This document shows positions 9,101 through 17,516 of a stretch of 64,000 nt of DNA, in pieces (position 1 is the stretch's first letter; each line of letters starts with the position of its first letter). Below the pieces are notes generated by a model. The model saw only the letters and a program-made list of their open reading frames with translations. It was not told the DNA's origin and did no database searches. The DNA is from JBBQER01 sp052148155 (GTDB lineage: Bacteria > Actinomycetota > Acidimicrobiia > IMCC26256 > PALSA-610): assembly GCA_052148155.1 (NCBI GenBank), contig JBKQIY010000144.1, forward strand, positions 6,744 to 70,743, given 5' to 3'. The position numbers and the translations under genes are program-made.

Positions 9101-9894
9101 ATGCGCTGCTGGTCCGCCACAAGGCTGGCCCTGGTCGCCTTTCCGCGCGCGACAATCGCCTTTTCGCTCGCGATGAGTGCGAGCCCCTTTTGGACATCGG
9201 CGAGGTGCTGTTCGGTTCGCGCCCGTGCCGCGCTGCGTCGAGCGGCTCCTGCCGCGTTGACCGCGAAGACGGACGTCGCGATCGATGCCAGGGTGAGAAC
9301 CACGAGCGCGACGCCCGCCGCGACCGCCTGCCGTAACGCTCGCCGATGCTGACGTACGTCTTCGCCAGTGAGTTCGTCCTTGGCCATCCCATGCGCGGGC
9401 GCGGCGAGGTCGGCGATGTGATCTCGGAACCGGCCGTCGGTCAGGTCGAGCTGGACTTCTGCACGTGCCCAGCGCATATCGACATGAAACGGCTCTTCCT
9501 GAAAACAGCCCGCGAACGCCGACCCCAGCGCGGTTGTGGCTTTCCAGTCGAAGTCGTTCGCGCTTTCGTCCCAGCGGATCTCGCCGTCAGTCAACAACAC
9601 CAAGAGTCCGTCCGAGCCGTGCTTGGCCCGCCAGTGTTCGACCTCGCGTCCACACCACACCGACGCCGCCGCGTCGGGCGAGGCAAGGAACAGGAAGTAC
9701 CGTGAGCTATCGATCGCGTCGGCGATGGAAGACCACAACCCCGGATTGGCCGACAGGGCTGTCCGGTCCCGGAACACGTCCAGTGCCCGGCGCCGGTACC
9801 ACGGCTTGGCGAACTTCGACAGTCCGTCTTGCACGCGCTCCGATAACAGATCGTCGCCGCCATGGCTGTACGAAATGAAGACGTCGTAGCTCAT
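6130..9894 (-). CDS. TIR domain, membrane-spanning, coiled-coil and beta-propeller protein
   Basis: A 1,254-residue protein. Residues 1-150 are a TIR domain (SYDVFISYSHGGD at the start; the putative NADase glutamate is Glu84 in WCGREVEHW). One transmembrane helix lies at about 188-212, followed by an Ala/Gln/Glu-rich coiled coil to about 335. Roughly 750 residues of WD40-like propeller repeats follow (recurring VQVWNADG-, VAIWNLG- and LSPNG-type motifs). The last 80 residues are Pro/Arg/Ser-rich and look disordered. The ATG is chosen because GGGAGG lies five bases before it; an ATG five codons upstream precedes that site. Its stop is 41 bases from the stop of the cyclase gene. TIR-membrane-WD40 proteins are common in actinobacteria and suspected conflict or signalling effectors; NAD cleavage is inferred. 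Confidence 0.85.
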   Translation of the reverse strand: MSYDVFISYSHGGDDLLSERVQDGLSKFAKPWYRRRALDVFRDRTALSANPGLWSSIADAIDSSRYFLFLASPDAAASVWCGREVEHWRAKHGSDGLLVLLTDGEIRWDESANDFDWKATTALGSAFAGCFQEEPFHVDMRWARAEVQLDLTDGRFRDHIADLAAPAHGMAKDELTGEDVRQHRRALRQAVAAGVALVVLTLASIATSVFAVNAAGAARRSAARARTEQHLADVQKGLALIASEKAIVARGKATRASLVADQQRMEADQQRGLAFARQHEAELSAIEASQQRTLAESRAQELSITNANLDTANSNLVKGSLALQQSTLLAEARLAARRSEQLMSSGDQTYQLGVLLAAEAVRHACASSAINPNSTSNTASYPDSGCEQPDIQIDGSVANSALDALANAGGRFVTGQLAGSTSDLLSAQPYPVSWSSDSQRFATYSSAQSSRPDVVQVWNADGSLAANATSSTGLTSESALSGDGNVLALTSNAASGDGTVSAWSVASQEPDSGNGLTGRRPALSGNGDVLAWLAPNGAKAVDISTGQSPPRRIALPHQPVGVAINEDGSLATALVYTGGDDYALVPIDVATGKAGAAYKIGSFATPELSSWVNPPRISPDETADPPAVEFAPTGPTVWVYNNERHVELQVVAGASAPRAQFELTRPIPAALGGGNLNTLVTSTPDGRAVVLLNSIGSVPTYQVWNLTAAKWTTQGVVPLELCASYFCNLSISPNGTSLVASSLTALQIIDLQSPASTSSAIVPSNGAVPAGTTVVEAPTGQTALAWSAHSLAMIDGAAHTERRLSVPLGPDEAINAVSFDPSGTDAVAIIGHTGGCPCRVLILDAATGTIVDSTQLGATPLARIPDDIPVGVSLSDATDVVAVTFDDNAHGTSGPHSCALVTYSVATGQPLQVIDNQSVGLGEQTVSVPAFQPGTDVVALVATQGSSGEVGGVLLDARSGAILHTLSMSAGVVALGSGSFGNDGYALRFSPNGQLLAFNAGGTVAIWNLGSTSNTQDVASDVVLTSSSTFDPTALAISDNGEVATVGLNFYNDVRGDGTDVVVTGDELGRFLQPLGIARDVTPAVGQVEGQISVGMPADGEIAAVAIDFHGSRFFTDSWGASPATLLSQLCAAAPRALTPDEWQTYFPGETYAPACSPAQTTATWNINASPPIARPSVVRTAKPLPVRAELPSSGPVNESPSGCPAMGETPHRPRCRRPNRKTLYGSAGIAARPTDVPARLSSAVPDATTTSKS

Positions 9895-10363
9895 GCTGGC
9901 CTCCCGCAATGCGGCCCACGGCCGCTTCCCGCATCGCTAGATCATGCCCGAACGCCCGGTCGGGTCGCGTTCGTGCCGCGGCAGTGCCGCCAGGTTCGAT
10001 GTCCGTTCGGGGTCGGCTCGCGCGACACGTCGCGATCGTTTCGAGCGGGGAATCGCCTTCCCGGCGGCGAGCCGGACCCGTTTGTGTCGCGAACTCGACA
10101 TTCGACACGCACGGCCGTTATGAGCCGATCTCTGGTCGTCGCCGGAAGCGTCGAGACCGCAAGAGCATGTTCGGTGTCGGCGGGACGAGCTGGGTCAGGA
10201 ACGCTCGCCCGACGCGACTTCGGGATGTCACCCGAGTCCGAACCCGAGACGCTCCGGTGCGAGAAACGGTCCGTCGACCAGCAGGTCGGACGCGCGGGCT
10301 GCTCCGGTGCCGGTCAGGGGCCGGGGTGGCGCCCCGGGCCGGTGACGAACAAGACTCATCCTC
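9895..10363. other. intergenic region between TIR gene and universal stress gene
   Basis: 469 bases serving as the divergent upstream region for both flanking genes. The frames through it are Arg-rich shadows without domain motifs. A short inverted repeat (GCGGCC, three-base loop, GGCCGC) lies near 9911-9925, just upstream of the TIR gene start. I see no clear promoter hexamers. Confidence 0.5.
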
Positions 10364-10825
10364 ATGTACAACGTGATAGTGGTCGGGACGGACGGCTCGG
10401 AGACGGCGGGCGTCGCGGTCCATCAGGCGACAGCGCTCGCAGCCCTCACCGGAGCGACACTCCACATCGTCAACGCCTACCGGACGATGTCGATCAGCAG
10501 CGTGGCGGTCGCCGCGACTGCTGGAGGAATGTCGAACATCGACGTCGAGGCACTGAATAAGAGTGTCGGCACCGAAAGCGCACAGGTGTGCGAGCATGCC
10601 GCCAGCGAGGCGCGCCAACTGGGTGTCTCGGTTGAGCTGCATGCGGTCCCCGTCGAGACCGCGGATGCGCTGGTCCGGGTCGCCGAAGATGTCGGCGCCG
10701 ATCTGGTCGTTGTGGGCAACCGGGGAATGAGCGGCAAGAAACGCTTCGTGCTTGGCAGCGTCCCGAACAAGGTGTCGCACCACTGCCCGTGCAGCTTGCT
10801 CATCGTTGACACGACGGCCGAGTGA
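10364..10825 (+). CDS. universal stress protein (UspA family)
   Basis: A 153-residue single-domain Usp. The N-terminus VIVVGTDGSETAG holds the Asp of the nucleotide site. The C-terminal VGNRGMSGKKRFVLGSVPNKV is the G-x2-G-x9-G-(S/T) ATP-binding signature, so this is an ATP-binding rather than a UspA-type member. Members act in the cytoplasm in stasis, hypoxia or redox stress. It stands alone, with an ATG start and no strong ribosome site. Nearby genes for a cation ATPase and an orphan regulator hint at a stress-response neighbourhood, but no direct link is visible. Confidence 0.9.
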   Translation: MYNVIVVGTDGSETAGVAVHQATALAALTGATLHIVNAYRTMSISSVAVAATAGGMSNIDVEALNKSVGTESAQVCEHAASEARQLGVSVELHAVPVETADALVRVAEDVGADLVVVGNRGMSGKKRFVLGSVPNKVSHHCPCSLLIVDTTAE

Positions 10826-11186
10826 CGTTCCGCAGGGTCGGTCTCAGTCGCGTCGGCGCGATCGCCCGTCCACCAAGAGGCACTCACACGAGCTGGAGGT
10901 AGGCAAGTCGCGTCGCGGCCCGACGACGATCGACGACGGGGACGGTGACGGTGACGCTCCGAAACGTGTCGAGGTTGGCGCTCGCGGGTTGCGTGCTCGG
11001 GTACGGTCGGTCGTTCGAGCGCAATGGGATCGCACCGCGGTGGGGTGTGCGCCGTCGTCACGTCTGCGACCAAACGGGCCTCGAAGTCCGTCGCCGAGTG
11101 GCTCGATGACCCGATCCGGTTCGCCGACACGTCGACGAGGTTGACTGCAGCCAAGGTTGTGCGGGAGCGGCGTTGGCGTCCGGGTG
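10826..11186. other. convergent gap, Usp to response regulator
   Basis: 361 bases between two convergent stops. I find no gene, no stable T-tailed hairpin and no repeat. The longer frames here lack motifs. Confidence 0.45.
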
Positions 11187-11870
11187 TCAGCGTTCGCGGT
11201 TGTCGAACCGATATCCCATGCCTGGCTCGGTGATGAAGTACCGCGGTCGGGACGGTTCGGGTTCGAGCTTGTTTCGGATCTGGCTGATGTAGATGCGCAG
11301 ATAGTGGGTCTTGTCGTCGTGTTCTGGCCCCCATGCGTGTTGGAGCATCTGCTGTTGCGTCACGAGCCTGCCGGGGTGGCGGACGAGCTGTTCGACGATC
11401 TGCCATTGCCTGGGCGTGAGACGAATCTCGCCGTCATTGCCGCGTATTTGCTTGGCTCGCAGATCGATCGTGAAGTCGTCGGTGACGACGACTGGTGCTG
11501 CTTCTGTGGTTGTTCCTCGCCGCAACACGGCGCGCAGTCGTGCGAGGAATTCATTGACGACGAACGGTTTCGTGACGTAGTCGTCTGCGCCTGCGTCGAG
11601 CGCTGCGACCTTCGCAGACTCGGTATCGACGGCCGACAGCGCCACGATGGGCACGTCAGTCCAGTCTCGCAACGCGGTCGCGACCATGACGCCGGCCATG
11701 TCGGGCAGATAGAGGTCGAGGATGACGGCGTCGGGATGTTCGCGTTCGGCGAGCGTCAGACCTTCGCTGCCTGTGGTCGCGATCACGACCTCGTACTCGT
11801 GGGCCTCGAGGAGGATCCGCAGCGCGCGCCCTAACGCGGTGTCGTCCTCGATGACGAGCAGCTTGGTCAC
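11187..11870 (-). CDS. OmpR/KdpE-type response regulator
   Basis: A 227-residue two-domain regulator. The receiver domain shows KLLVIEDD, the phospho-acceptor Asp in AVILDLYLPDMAG (about residue 52) and the conserved Lys in YVTKPF (about 102). The winged-helix domain carries LTPRQWQIVEQLVRHPGR and ends in YFITEPGMGYRF, a pattern closest to KdpE. The GTG start is chosen because the receiver begins there; a longer frame upstream adds only disordered sequence. No histidine kinase is adjacent. It lies 133 bases downstream of the TrkA-ATPase operon on the same strand, so control of potassium or other cation genes is a reasonable inference. Confidence 0.88.
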   Translation of the reverse strand: MTKLLVIEDDTALGRALRILLEAHEYEVVIATTGSEGLTLAEREHPDAVILDLYLPDMAGVMVATALRDWTDVPIVALSAVDTESAKVAALDAGADDYVTKPFVVNEFLARLRAVLRRGTTTEAAPVVVTDDFTIDLRAKQIRGNDGEIRLTPRQWQIVEQLVRHPGRLVTQQQMLQHAWGPEHDDKTHYLRIYISQIRNKLEPEPSRPRYFITEPGMGYRFDNRER

Positions 11871-12003
11871 GGCTCTCGCACATTCGGACCGACCGGGCAT
11901 CGTTGCGTTCCGGGCGGGTTCGGCGCATGTCTGGACCGTGCCGGTGGCTGGCGGGTGTGTGTCGCCGTTTCCTCTTGTCGTTGGGACGCCGTGAGGGCCT
12001 CCT

Positions 12004-12687
12004 CTAGTCGTGTCTGAGGTTGGACGCTGAATGTTGGAAGAGCCGTTCGATGTCCGCTTCGGTGGCGCTTTCCGTAACGAGGATGACTTCGTCGCCCGGC
12101 GCAAGTTGGAATGATCCGCCGGGGACGTTGGGTTCACCGCCTCGCACAACCGCAGCGATCATCGTGCCGGTGGGCATCGTGATATCGGCGAGCGTGCGTC
12201 CCGCAGCGTCGGAGTGTGCACCGATCGTCGTTTCGATGAGCCGCACGCCGGCACGGGCGAGTTGCAGCAGCCCGATCGTGTCAGCCGAGCCCGTTGCTTC
12301 CATCACCAGCGACAAGAGGGTCGACGATGCGGAGACAGCGACGTCGATGCCCCAATGTTCATCGAAGAGCCACTGATTTTCAGGATTGTTCACGCGTGCA
12401 ACGATGCGTGGAATGTCGAAATAGCGTTTGGCGAGCAACGAGGTGACGAGATTGTCTTCGTCATCGCCGGTGGTCGCGACCAACACGTCGGCTTTGAGCG
12501 CGCCCGATCCTTCGAGGACGTTGGGGTCGCAGGCGTCACCCCACAAGACCTGGCATTTGAGGTTACCTTTGAGGCGTTCGACGAGTTCGTCGTCGATGTC
12601 GATGAGGCTTACCTCGTGACGAGCCGCGGTCAGCGCGGTCGCGGTTTCGATACCGAGACGTCCGGCTCCGGTGATGATGACTCTCAT
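12004..12687 (-). CDS. trkA: TrkA-family potassium uptake regulator (second subunit)
   Basis: A 227-residue RCK protein: N-terminal Rossmann NAD(H)-binding domain (VIITGAGRLGIETA, with GDACDPNVL after strand 3) and a C-terminal RCK_C domain from about residue 140. Such cytosolic proteins gate Trk/Ktr-type cation channels or transporters in response to nucleotides. The ATG at 12687 overlaps the stop of the preceding trkA in ATGA, with AAGGA nine bases upstream; an ATG three codons earlier is too close to that site. The pairing of two small TrkA proteins resembles mycobacterial CeoB/CeoC. No membrane Trk subunit is nearby. Confidence 0.9.
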   Translation of the reverse strand: MRVIITGAGRLGIETATALTAARHEVSLIDIDDELVERLKGNLKCQVLWGDACDPNVLEGSGALKADVLVATTGDDEDNLVTSLLAKRYFDIPRIVARVNNPENQWLFDEHWGIDVAVSASSTLLSLVMEATGSADTIGLLQLARAGVRLIETTIGAHSDAAGRTLADITMPTGTMIAAVVRGGEPNVPGGSFQLAPGDEVILVTESATEADIERLFQHSASNLRHD

Positions 12688-13343
12688 CGTGGCCATTCCT
12701 TGTCCAAGAAGCTGCGAAGTCGTTGAAGAGAGGTTGCCGCGACGATGAAACTGATGATGTCTCCGTCTTCGATGGCGGTCGTCGTGGTCGGGATGAGGGA
12801 TTGGCCCCCGCGGTTGATCTCGACGACGTGGATCTCGCTGTCGACGTTGAACTCGTTGACGTTACGTCCGGTGAGATAGATGGGCGCAGGCGCACGGACC
12901 AGAAGGTTTTCGCCGTTGCCGAAGACTTGTTCGGGTTCGAGCTCACGAAAGGAAAGGAGTTGATGGATCTCGTTGACGGTCCAACGCACAGAGGCGACGG
13001 TCGTGATGCCGAGGTCTCGGTAGATGTCGGCGCGGCGGGGGTCGTAGATGCGGGCGACGACTTTCGGAACGCGGTAGATATCTCGGGCGGTTCTCGCTCC
13101 GACGATGTTGGAGTTATCGCCGGACGTGACCGCGATGAACGCGTCGGCTTCTTGAATGTTGACGGCTTCGAGAACGCGTTTGCTGAACCCGATTCCGGTC
13201 TGCGCGCGTCCCGAGAAGCGGCGCGACAGGCGGAGGAAGGCTTTGGGGTTCTTGTCGATCACGCAGACGGAGTGGCCTTCGCTGTCGAGCCGTTCCGCGA
13301 TGCCGGCTCCGACGCGTCCGCAGCCCATGACGATGGCGTGCAT
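12684..13343 (-). CDS. trkA: TrkA-family potassium uptake regulator (first subunit)
   Basis: A 219-residue RCK protein with N-terminal Rossmann motif MGCGRVGAGIAERL and conserved ITTVASVRWTVNEIHQLL linker to a C-terminal ligand domain. It is a paralogue and probable partner of the next gene. The ATG is preceded by AGGAG at seven bases; this ribosome site overlaps the stop codon of the P-type ATPase gene upstream, so translation of ATPase, this gene and the next is likely coupled. Expected to bind NAD(H) or ATP and control cation flux in the cytoplasm. Confidence 0.9.
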   Translation of the reverse strand: MHAIVMGCGRVGAGIAERLDSEGHSVCVIDKNPKAFLRLSRRFSGRAQTGIGFSKRVLEAVNIQEADAFIAVTSGDNSNIVGARTARDIYRVPKVVARIYDPRRADIYRDLGITTVASVRWTVNEIHQLLSFRELEPEQVFGNGENLLVRAPAPIYLTGRNVNEFNVDSEIHVVEINRGGQSLIPTTTTAIEDGDIISFIVAATSLQRLRSFLDKEWPR

Positions 13344-13353
13344 GCTGGTTCTC

Positions 13354-16128
13354 CTAGGCGGTCGTCGGTTGGCGTCGTGATCGGATCCACAGTTTGCGCA
13401 GTTCGTCTGCGATCAGCAGGACGACACCGAACGCGATGAGCATGAGCCAGTCGTACACGGTGAGTGGCGCCGTGTGGAACACCGATTGCAGCAGTGGGAC
13501 ATAGCTGATCGCGGAGATGATCGCGATGCCGAGAAATTCTGCGCCGACCAGCGGGAGGTTGGACAGAAGCCCGACTCGGAACACGCTCTCCTCGTCGGTG
13601 CGGACCGCGAAGCCGTTGAAGAACTGACTGACGACGATGCCGGCTTGGGTCATGGTCAGCGCTTCGCGGTAGGTGGGGTTGCTCGCGGTGAACTGACTGA
13701 ACGGAATGTGTGCGGAATGGATCCGCCAGTAAAAGGCGAAGATCACACCAGCTGACTGGATGATGCCCAGAAACAAGAATCGGCGTACGACCGACCCCGA
13801 GAACAGCCGTTCGGATGGAGGGCGAGGCGGACGGTCCATGATGCCAGGTTCGGGTGGCTCGGCGCCGAGCGCGAGGGCAGGCATGACGTCCGATCCAAGG
13901 TCGATCGCGAGGACCTGCAGCGCGGTGAGCGGCACGAGCGGGAATCCGACGAACACACTGATCAGGATCGGGCTGAGTTCGGCAATGTTGTGACTGAACA
14001 GGTAGATGAGGAACTTACGGATGTTCTGGTACACCGAGCGTCCGAGCTCGACCGCCGAGACGATCGACGCGAACGAATCGTCGAGCAGGACCATCACAGC
14101 GGCTTCACGAGCGACGTCAGTGCCGGTGATGCCCATCGCGACACCAATGTCCGCGCGTTTGAGCGCCGGAGCATCGTTGACGCCGTCGCCGGTGACCGCG
14201 ACGATCTCGCCCATGTCTTTCAGGGCGCTCACGACTTGCATCTTGTGTTCGGGCCGTACCCGTGCGAACACGATCTCCCAATGCGCTCTGAGCACGTCCT
14301 TGAGGTCGTCGTCGGACATGGCTTCGAGATCGTTGCCGCTGACGACCTTGGCGTCATCGCCGACAACGATGCCGACCCGTCGAGCGATGGCTTCGGCGGT
14401 GAGGCCGTAGTCGCCGGTGACCATGATCACGCGGATGCCCGCACCGCGACACGCACGCACCGCATCGACCACTTCCGGGCGAGGAGGATCGAGCATCCCG
14501 ACCAAGCCCAAAAACGCGAGTTCACGTTCGGCCTCCTCGACCGGCGCGTAGGCCTGGGAGACGGGTCTTGACGCGACACCCAGCACCCGCAACGCATCTC
14601 CGGCGAGCGCGTCGTTCGCGGCGGTGATCTCGTTGCGGAGCTCGTCGGTCAACGCGACGACGGACCCGTTCCAGCGTACGGTCGTACATCGCGCGAGGAG
14701 CTCTTGCGGAGAGCCCTTGACGAAGCTCTCGTAGCAGCCGTCGACATCGTGGATCGTCGACATCAGTTTGCGATCCGAATCGAAAGGGTGCTCACTGACC
14801 CGTGGGGTCTTCTCAGCCGCAGCTTCGATGTCGAAACCCGCCTTCGCGGCAGCGACCACGATCGCGCCTTCGGTTGTGTCCCCAAGGATCCGCCAGCCCT
14901 GGTCTGCCGTCGGTGCCAAGAGTCTCGCGTCCGCGCACAACGCAGCGGTCCGCAACAGGACAGATACGTCTTCATCGACGTCGTCGACAGCTCCTTCGGG
15001 CGCATAGCCGACACCATGTACGCGGTGCACGATGCCGGACGCCCACGCTGCCTGTACTGTCATTTCGGCCTTGGTCAAGGTGCCGGTCTTGTCGGTACAG
15101 ATGACCGTCGTGGAGCCAAGTGTCTCCACCGCGAGCAGCTTTTTGATCAACGCATTGCGCTTCGCCATGCGACGTACGCCGATCGCCAACGAAACCGACA
15201 ATGTGGCTGGGAGTCCCTCCGGAACGAGCGCGACCATGACGCCAAGCGCGAAGACGAACGCGTCCGTCACCTTCGAACCACTGGTTGTGGCACGCAACGC
15301 GAACAAGACCGCACCAAGACCGATGGCCGCGACCGAAACCCGCTTGGCCATGATCGCGACCTGCCGTTGGAGTGGGCTTTTTTCTTCGTGGACCTCAGAG
15401 GTGAGTTGGAAGATCCGCCCGAACTCGGTTCCCAATCCGGTCGCGAAGATGACGGCCTTGCCGGTTCCGTTTACGACCGACGTCCCCATGAACACTGCGT
15501 TGCGGGCCTCGACGAGCTCCGTGCCGGGAGCCGCCTCGCTGTCGGTGCGTCCCACCGGGTCGCTCTCGCCGGTGAGCGCAATGTTGTTGACTGACAGCTC
15601 ATGAGCCTCGACGACGCGAGCGTCCGCGGAGATCGCATCGCCCGCCTCGAGAACCACAACATCGCCAGGAACCAGGTCCCGTGCTGGCACCTCTACGCGC
15701 TCGCCATCGCGAATCACGCGACTCGATCGAGGCACCATCGCCTGCAGGGCCTCAGCCGTCCGTTCCGCGGAATACTCCTGGAAAAATCCGATCACGGCAT
15801 TGAGCAATACGACACACAAGATCGCGATCGCCAGCTCCAAGTTGCCGGGATCGTGCGGCGTTTGGATGCCGTACGCCAAGAACGTGATCGCTGACGCAAC
15901 GATCAGCACTACCGCGAAAAGATCGGTGAACTGCGCGAAGAACCGAAAGATGATCGGGCGGTGCTTTGCGCGCGGCAGCTCGTTCGGACCGCACCGCACG
16001 AGCCGCGCTGCGGCCTCGTCGTTCGTGAGTCCACGCGGCGAACTGTCGAGCGCCGCGTACACATCCAGGCGCGACAACTCAATCGGCCCGTCCGCCACTG
16101 GCAACTCCCGCTCCTGCGCGGTCGTCAA
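13354..16128 (-). CDS. P2-type cation-transporting ATPase
   Basis: A 924-residue pump. Features in order: cation_ATPase_N region (1-75), first helix pair, actuator domain with TGES at 186-189, transmembrane helix with PEGLP at 303-307, phosphorylation motif DKTGTLT at Asp346, hinge motif GDGVNDAP, and a C-terminal six-helix domain. The layout and PEGLPA match Ca2+/Na+-type P2 ATPases; the exact ion is not decided by the sequence. A TTG start is supported by GAGG five bases upstream. It heads an operon with two TrkA genes, which is unusual for a calcium pump and suggests that monovalent cation balance (Na+/K+) is the theme. Confidence 0.92.
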   Translation of the reverse strand: MTTAQERELPVADGPIELSRLDVYAALDSSPRGLTNDEAAARLVRCGPNELPRAKHRPIIFRFFAQFTDLFAVVLIVASAITFLAYGIQTPHDPGNLELAIAILCVVLLNAVIGFFQEYSAERTAEALQAMVPRSSRVIRDGERVEVPARDLVPGDVVVLEAGDAISADARVVEAHELSVNNIALTGESDPVGRTDSEAAPGTELVEARNAVFMGTSVVNGTGKAVIFATGLGTEFGRIFQLTSEVHEEKSPLQRQVAIMAKRVSVAAIGLGAVLFALRATTSGSKVTDAFVFALGVMVALVPEGLPATLSVSLAIGVRRMAKRNALIKKLLAVETLGSTTVICTDKTGTLTKAEMTVQAAWASGIVHRVHGVGYAPEGAVDDVDEDVSVLLRTAALCADARLLAPTADQGWRILGDTTEGAIVVAAAKAGFDIEAAAEKTPRVSEHPFDSDRKLMSTIHDVDGCYESFVKGSPQELLARCTTVRWNGSVVALTDELRNEITAANDALAGDALRVLGVASRPVSQAYAPVEEAERELAFLGLVGMLDPPRPEVVDAVRACRGAGIRVIMVTGDYGLTAEAIARRVGIVVGDDAKVVSGNDLEAMSDDDLKDVLRAHWEIVFARVRPEHKMQVVSALKDMGEIVAVTGDGVNDAPALKRADIGVAMGITGTDVAREAAVMVLLDDSFASIVSAVELGRSVYQNIRKFLIYLFSHNIAELSPILISVFVGFPLVPLTALQVLAIDLGSDVMPALALGAEPPEPGIMDRPPRPPSERLFSGSVVRRFLFLGIIQSAGVIFAFYWRIHSAHIPFSQFTASNPTYREALTMTQAGIVVSQFFNGFAVRTDEESVFRVGLLSNLPLVGAEFLGIAIISAISYVPLLQSVFHTAPLTVYDWLMLIAFGVVLLIADELRKLWIRSRRQPTTA

Positions 16129-16514
16129 CCCGGCCTCTTCACGGTCATCGGGACCTCACGTCTAACGCGATTCCAACAAGGTCGTAACGCTCGTGGAACA
16201 CGAACTCACCCGACGAGCACAGCTACGCGATCTTTACGCTGGGTCCGGTGTTCTTTACGGCGTCTTAGCGCGACGGTGTGCGACGGACCGACGTGGCGCA
16301 AGATCCCACGGTCCGGCCGCGCCGCCGGCGCGTCTGGTCGACCCGCCCACGCGCCGCGTCACCCGGTCAAGGACGCTGCGACGATCCGCGCCGCCGGTCC
16401 TGGCTGTCGGGGTGCACGTCCCGCCGGCCGCGCGGCCGTTCGAACGGTGGGTCATGCGCCGCTGAGGCCCGCTGAGGCCGTTGACGGGTCGTCGTTTCGG
16501 CGGATGGTGGCGGT
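16129..16514. other. intergenic region upstream of the cation ATPase
   Basis: 386 bases. A 90-codon plus-strand frame inside it (16193-16465) is Arg/Pro-rich, with no motif or start signal, and I do not call it. A short direct duplication of CCCGCTGAGG-like sequence lies near 16460-16480. The region must hold the promoter of the minus-strand ATPase operon, but no clear hexamers are seen. Confidence 0.4.
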
Positions 16515-17516
16515 TCAGTCTGCGGCTTGGGCGAGAACCTTCATATCGCTCGGAAGCTGCGCCTTCTCCCGGAAGTCGCGCAGTCCGTAGCCGGTCAGGG
16601 TCGTCGGTCCGATTGCGCGGGCGGTCGCGCTGCGCCGCAAGCCGAACATGGGTGCGAGTTCGCCGAAGTAGCTGCCGACGTCTATGCGCGCGAGGTCTTC
16701 TTCGCTGCCGTCGTCGCGTGTACGCAGGATCTGGATCTGGCCTGTCTCCACGACGTAGACGAGGTCGCCGCGGTCGCCCTGGGTGAAGATGGCCTCGCCC
16801 GCCGCGAGTTGGATGGTTTCGGGATCGCGGGGTGAGGTGTCGGCACGTGGAGTCAGGTTTACGACACCGTCGGCGAGCGGAATCATCCGCTCGTCGTGTG
16901 TGGCGACGACGACTAACCGGCCGTCGTCGGCGAGCGCCCGCATCAGCTTCAGTACGCCGTCGACCTGGATGTAGTCGAGGTGGGCGGTGGGTTCGTCGGC
17001 GAGGATGACGGGCGGGTCGTGCGCGAGCGCCCGCGCGATGGCCACGCGCTGTTGTTGGCCGCCCGACATTCCCGAAGGTCGATGCTGGAGGCGGTGGCCG
17101 AGGTCCACTCGTTCGAGGAGTTCGGTGGCGCGGGCACGAGCCACGCGAGATCTCACTCCGGCTCCGCGCAGCGGCACCATCACGTTCTCGACTGCGGTCA
17201 AGGACGGGACGAGGTTGAACGCTTGGAACACGACGCCGACGGTCTTGCGGCGATACTCGGTCAGTGACGCACCGTGGAGGGCGATGACATCAACTCCTGC
17301 GACGGACACTTCGCCGGAGTGCGGGGTCAAAATCGCGGCGAGCACCGACAAGAGCGTCGTCTTGCCGCATCCCGACGCGCCGAGCAGCAAGACGAGCTCG
17401 CCGGCCGATGCTTCGACTGAAAGTCCGTCGATCGGCCGGATCGGATATCCCCCCGACGAGTACTCGATGACAAGATCGGTCACGCGCAGATCGGCCCGGG
17501 CGGTGGACACGCTCAC
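16515..17516 (-). CDS. ABC transporter ATPase with C-terminal cNMP-binding domain
   Basis: A 333-residue fusion. Residues 1-225 are a LolD/MacB-type ATPase: Walker A GASGCGKTT, signature MSGGQQQRVAIARAL, Walker B VILADEP, H-loop ATHDE. Residues about 230-333 are a cyclic nucleotide-binding domain (AIFTQGDRGDLVYVVETG, then YFGELAPMFGLRRSATARA). The same architecture is known in mycobacterial Rv0073 and Rv2564. It implies that export or membrane extraction by the partner permease is tuned by a cyclic nucleotide. The GTG start overlaps the permease stop (GTGA); a second GTG two codons later is an equal alternative. A cyclase is encoded about 10 kb away, a link that is only suggestive. Confidence 0.88.
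   Translation of the reverse strand: MSVSTARADLRVTDLVIEYSSGGYPIRPIDGLSVEASAGELVLLLGASGCGKTTLLSVLAAILTPHSGEVSVAGVDVIALHGASLTEYRRKTVGVVFQAFNLVPSLTAVENVMVPLRGAGVRSRVARARATELLERVDLGHRLQHRPSGMSGGQQQRVAIARALAHDPPVILADEPTAHLDYIQVDGVLKLMRALADDGRLVVVATHDERMIPLADGVVNLTPRADTSPRDPETIQLAAGEAIFTQGDRGDLVYVVETGQIQILRTRDDGSEEDLARIDVGSYFGELAPMFGLRRSATARAIGPTTLTGYGLRDFREKAQLPSDMKVLAQAAD

Noticed and set aside
9895..9909. Five-codon longer start for the TIR protein
   Set aside because: The GGGAGG ribosome site would lie inside the coding sequence; the ATG at 9894 has correct spacing and begins the TIR domain.
16193..16465. 90-codon plus-strand frame upstream of the cation ATPase
   Set aside because: Arg/Pro-rich composition, no ribosome site and no recognisable motif.
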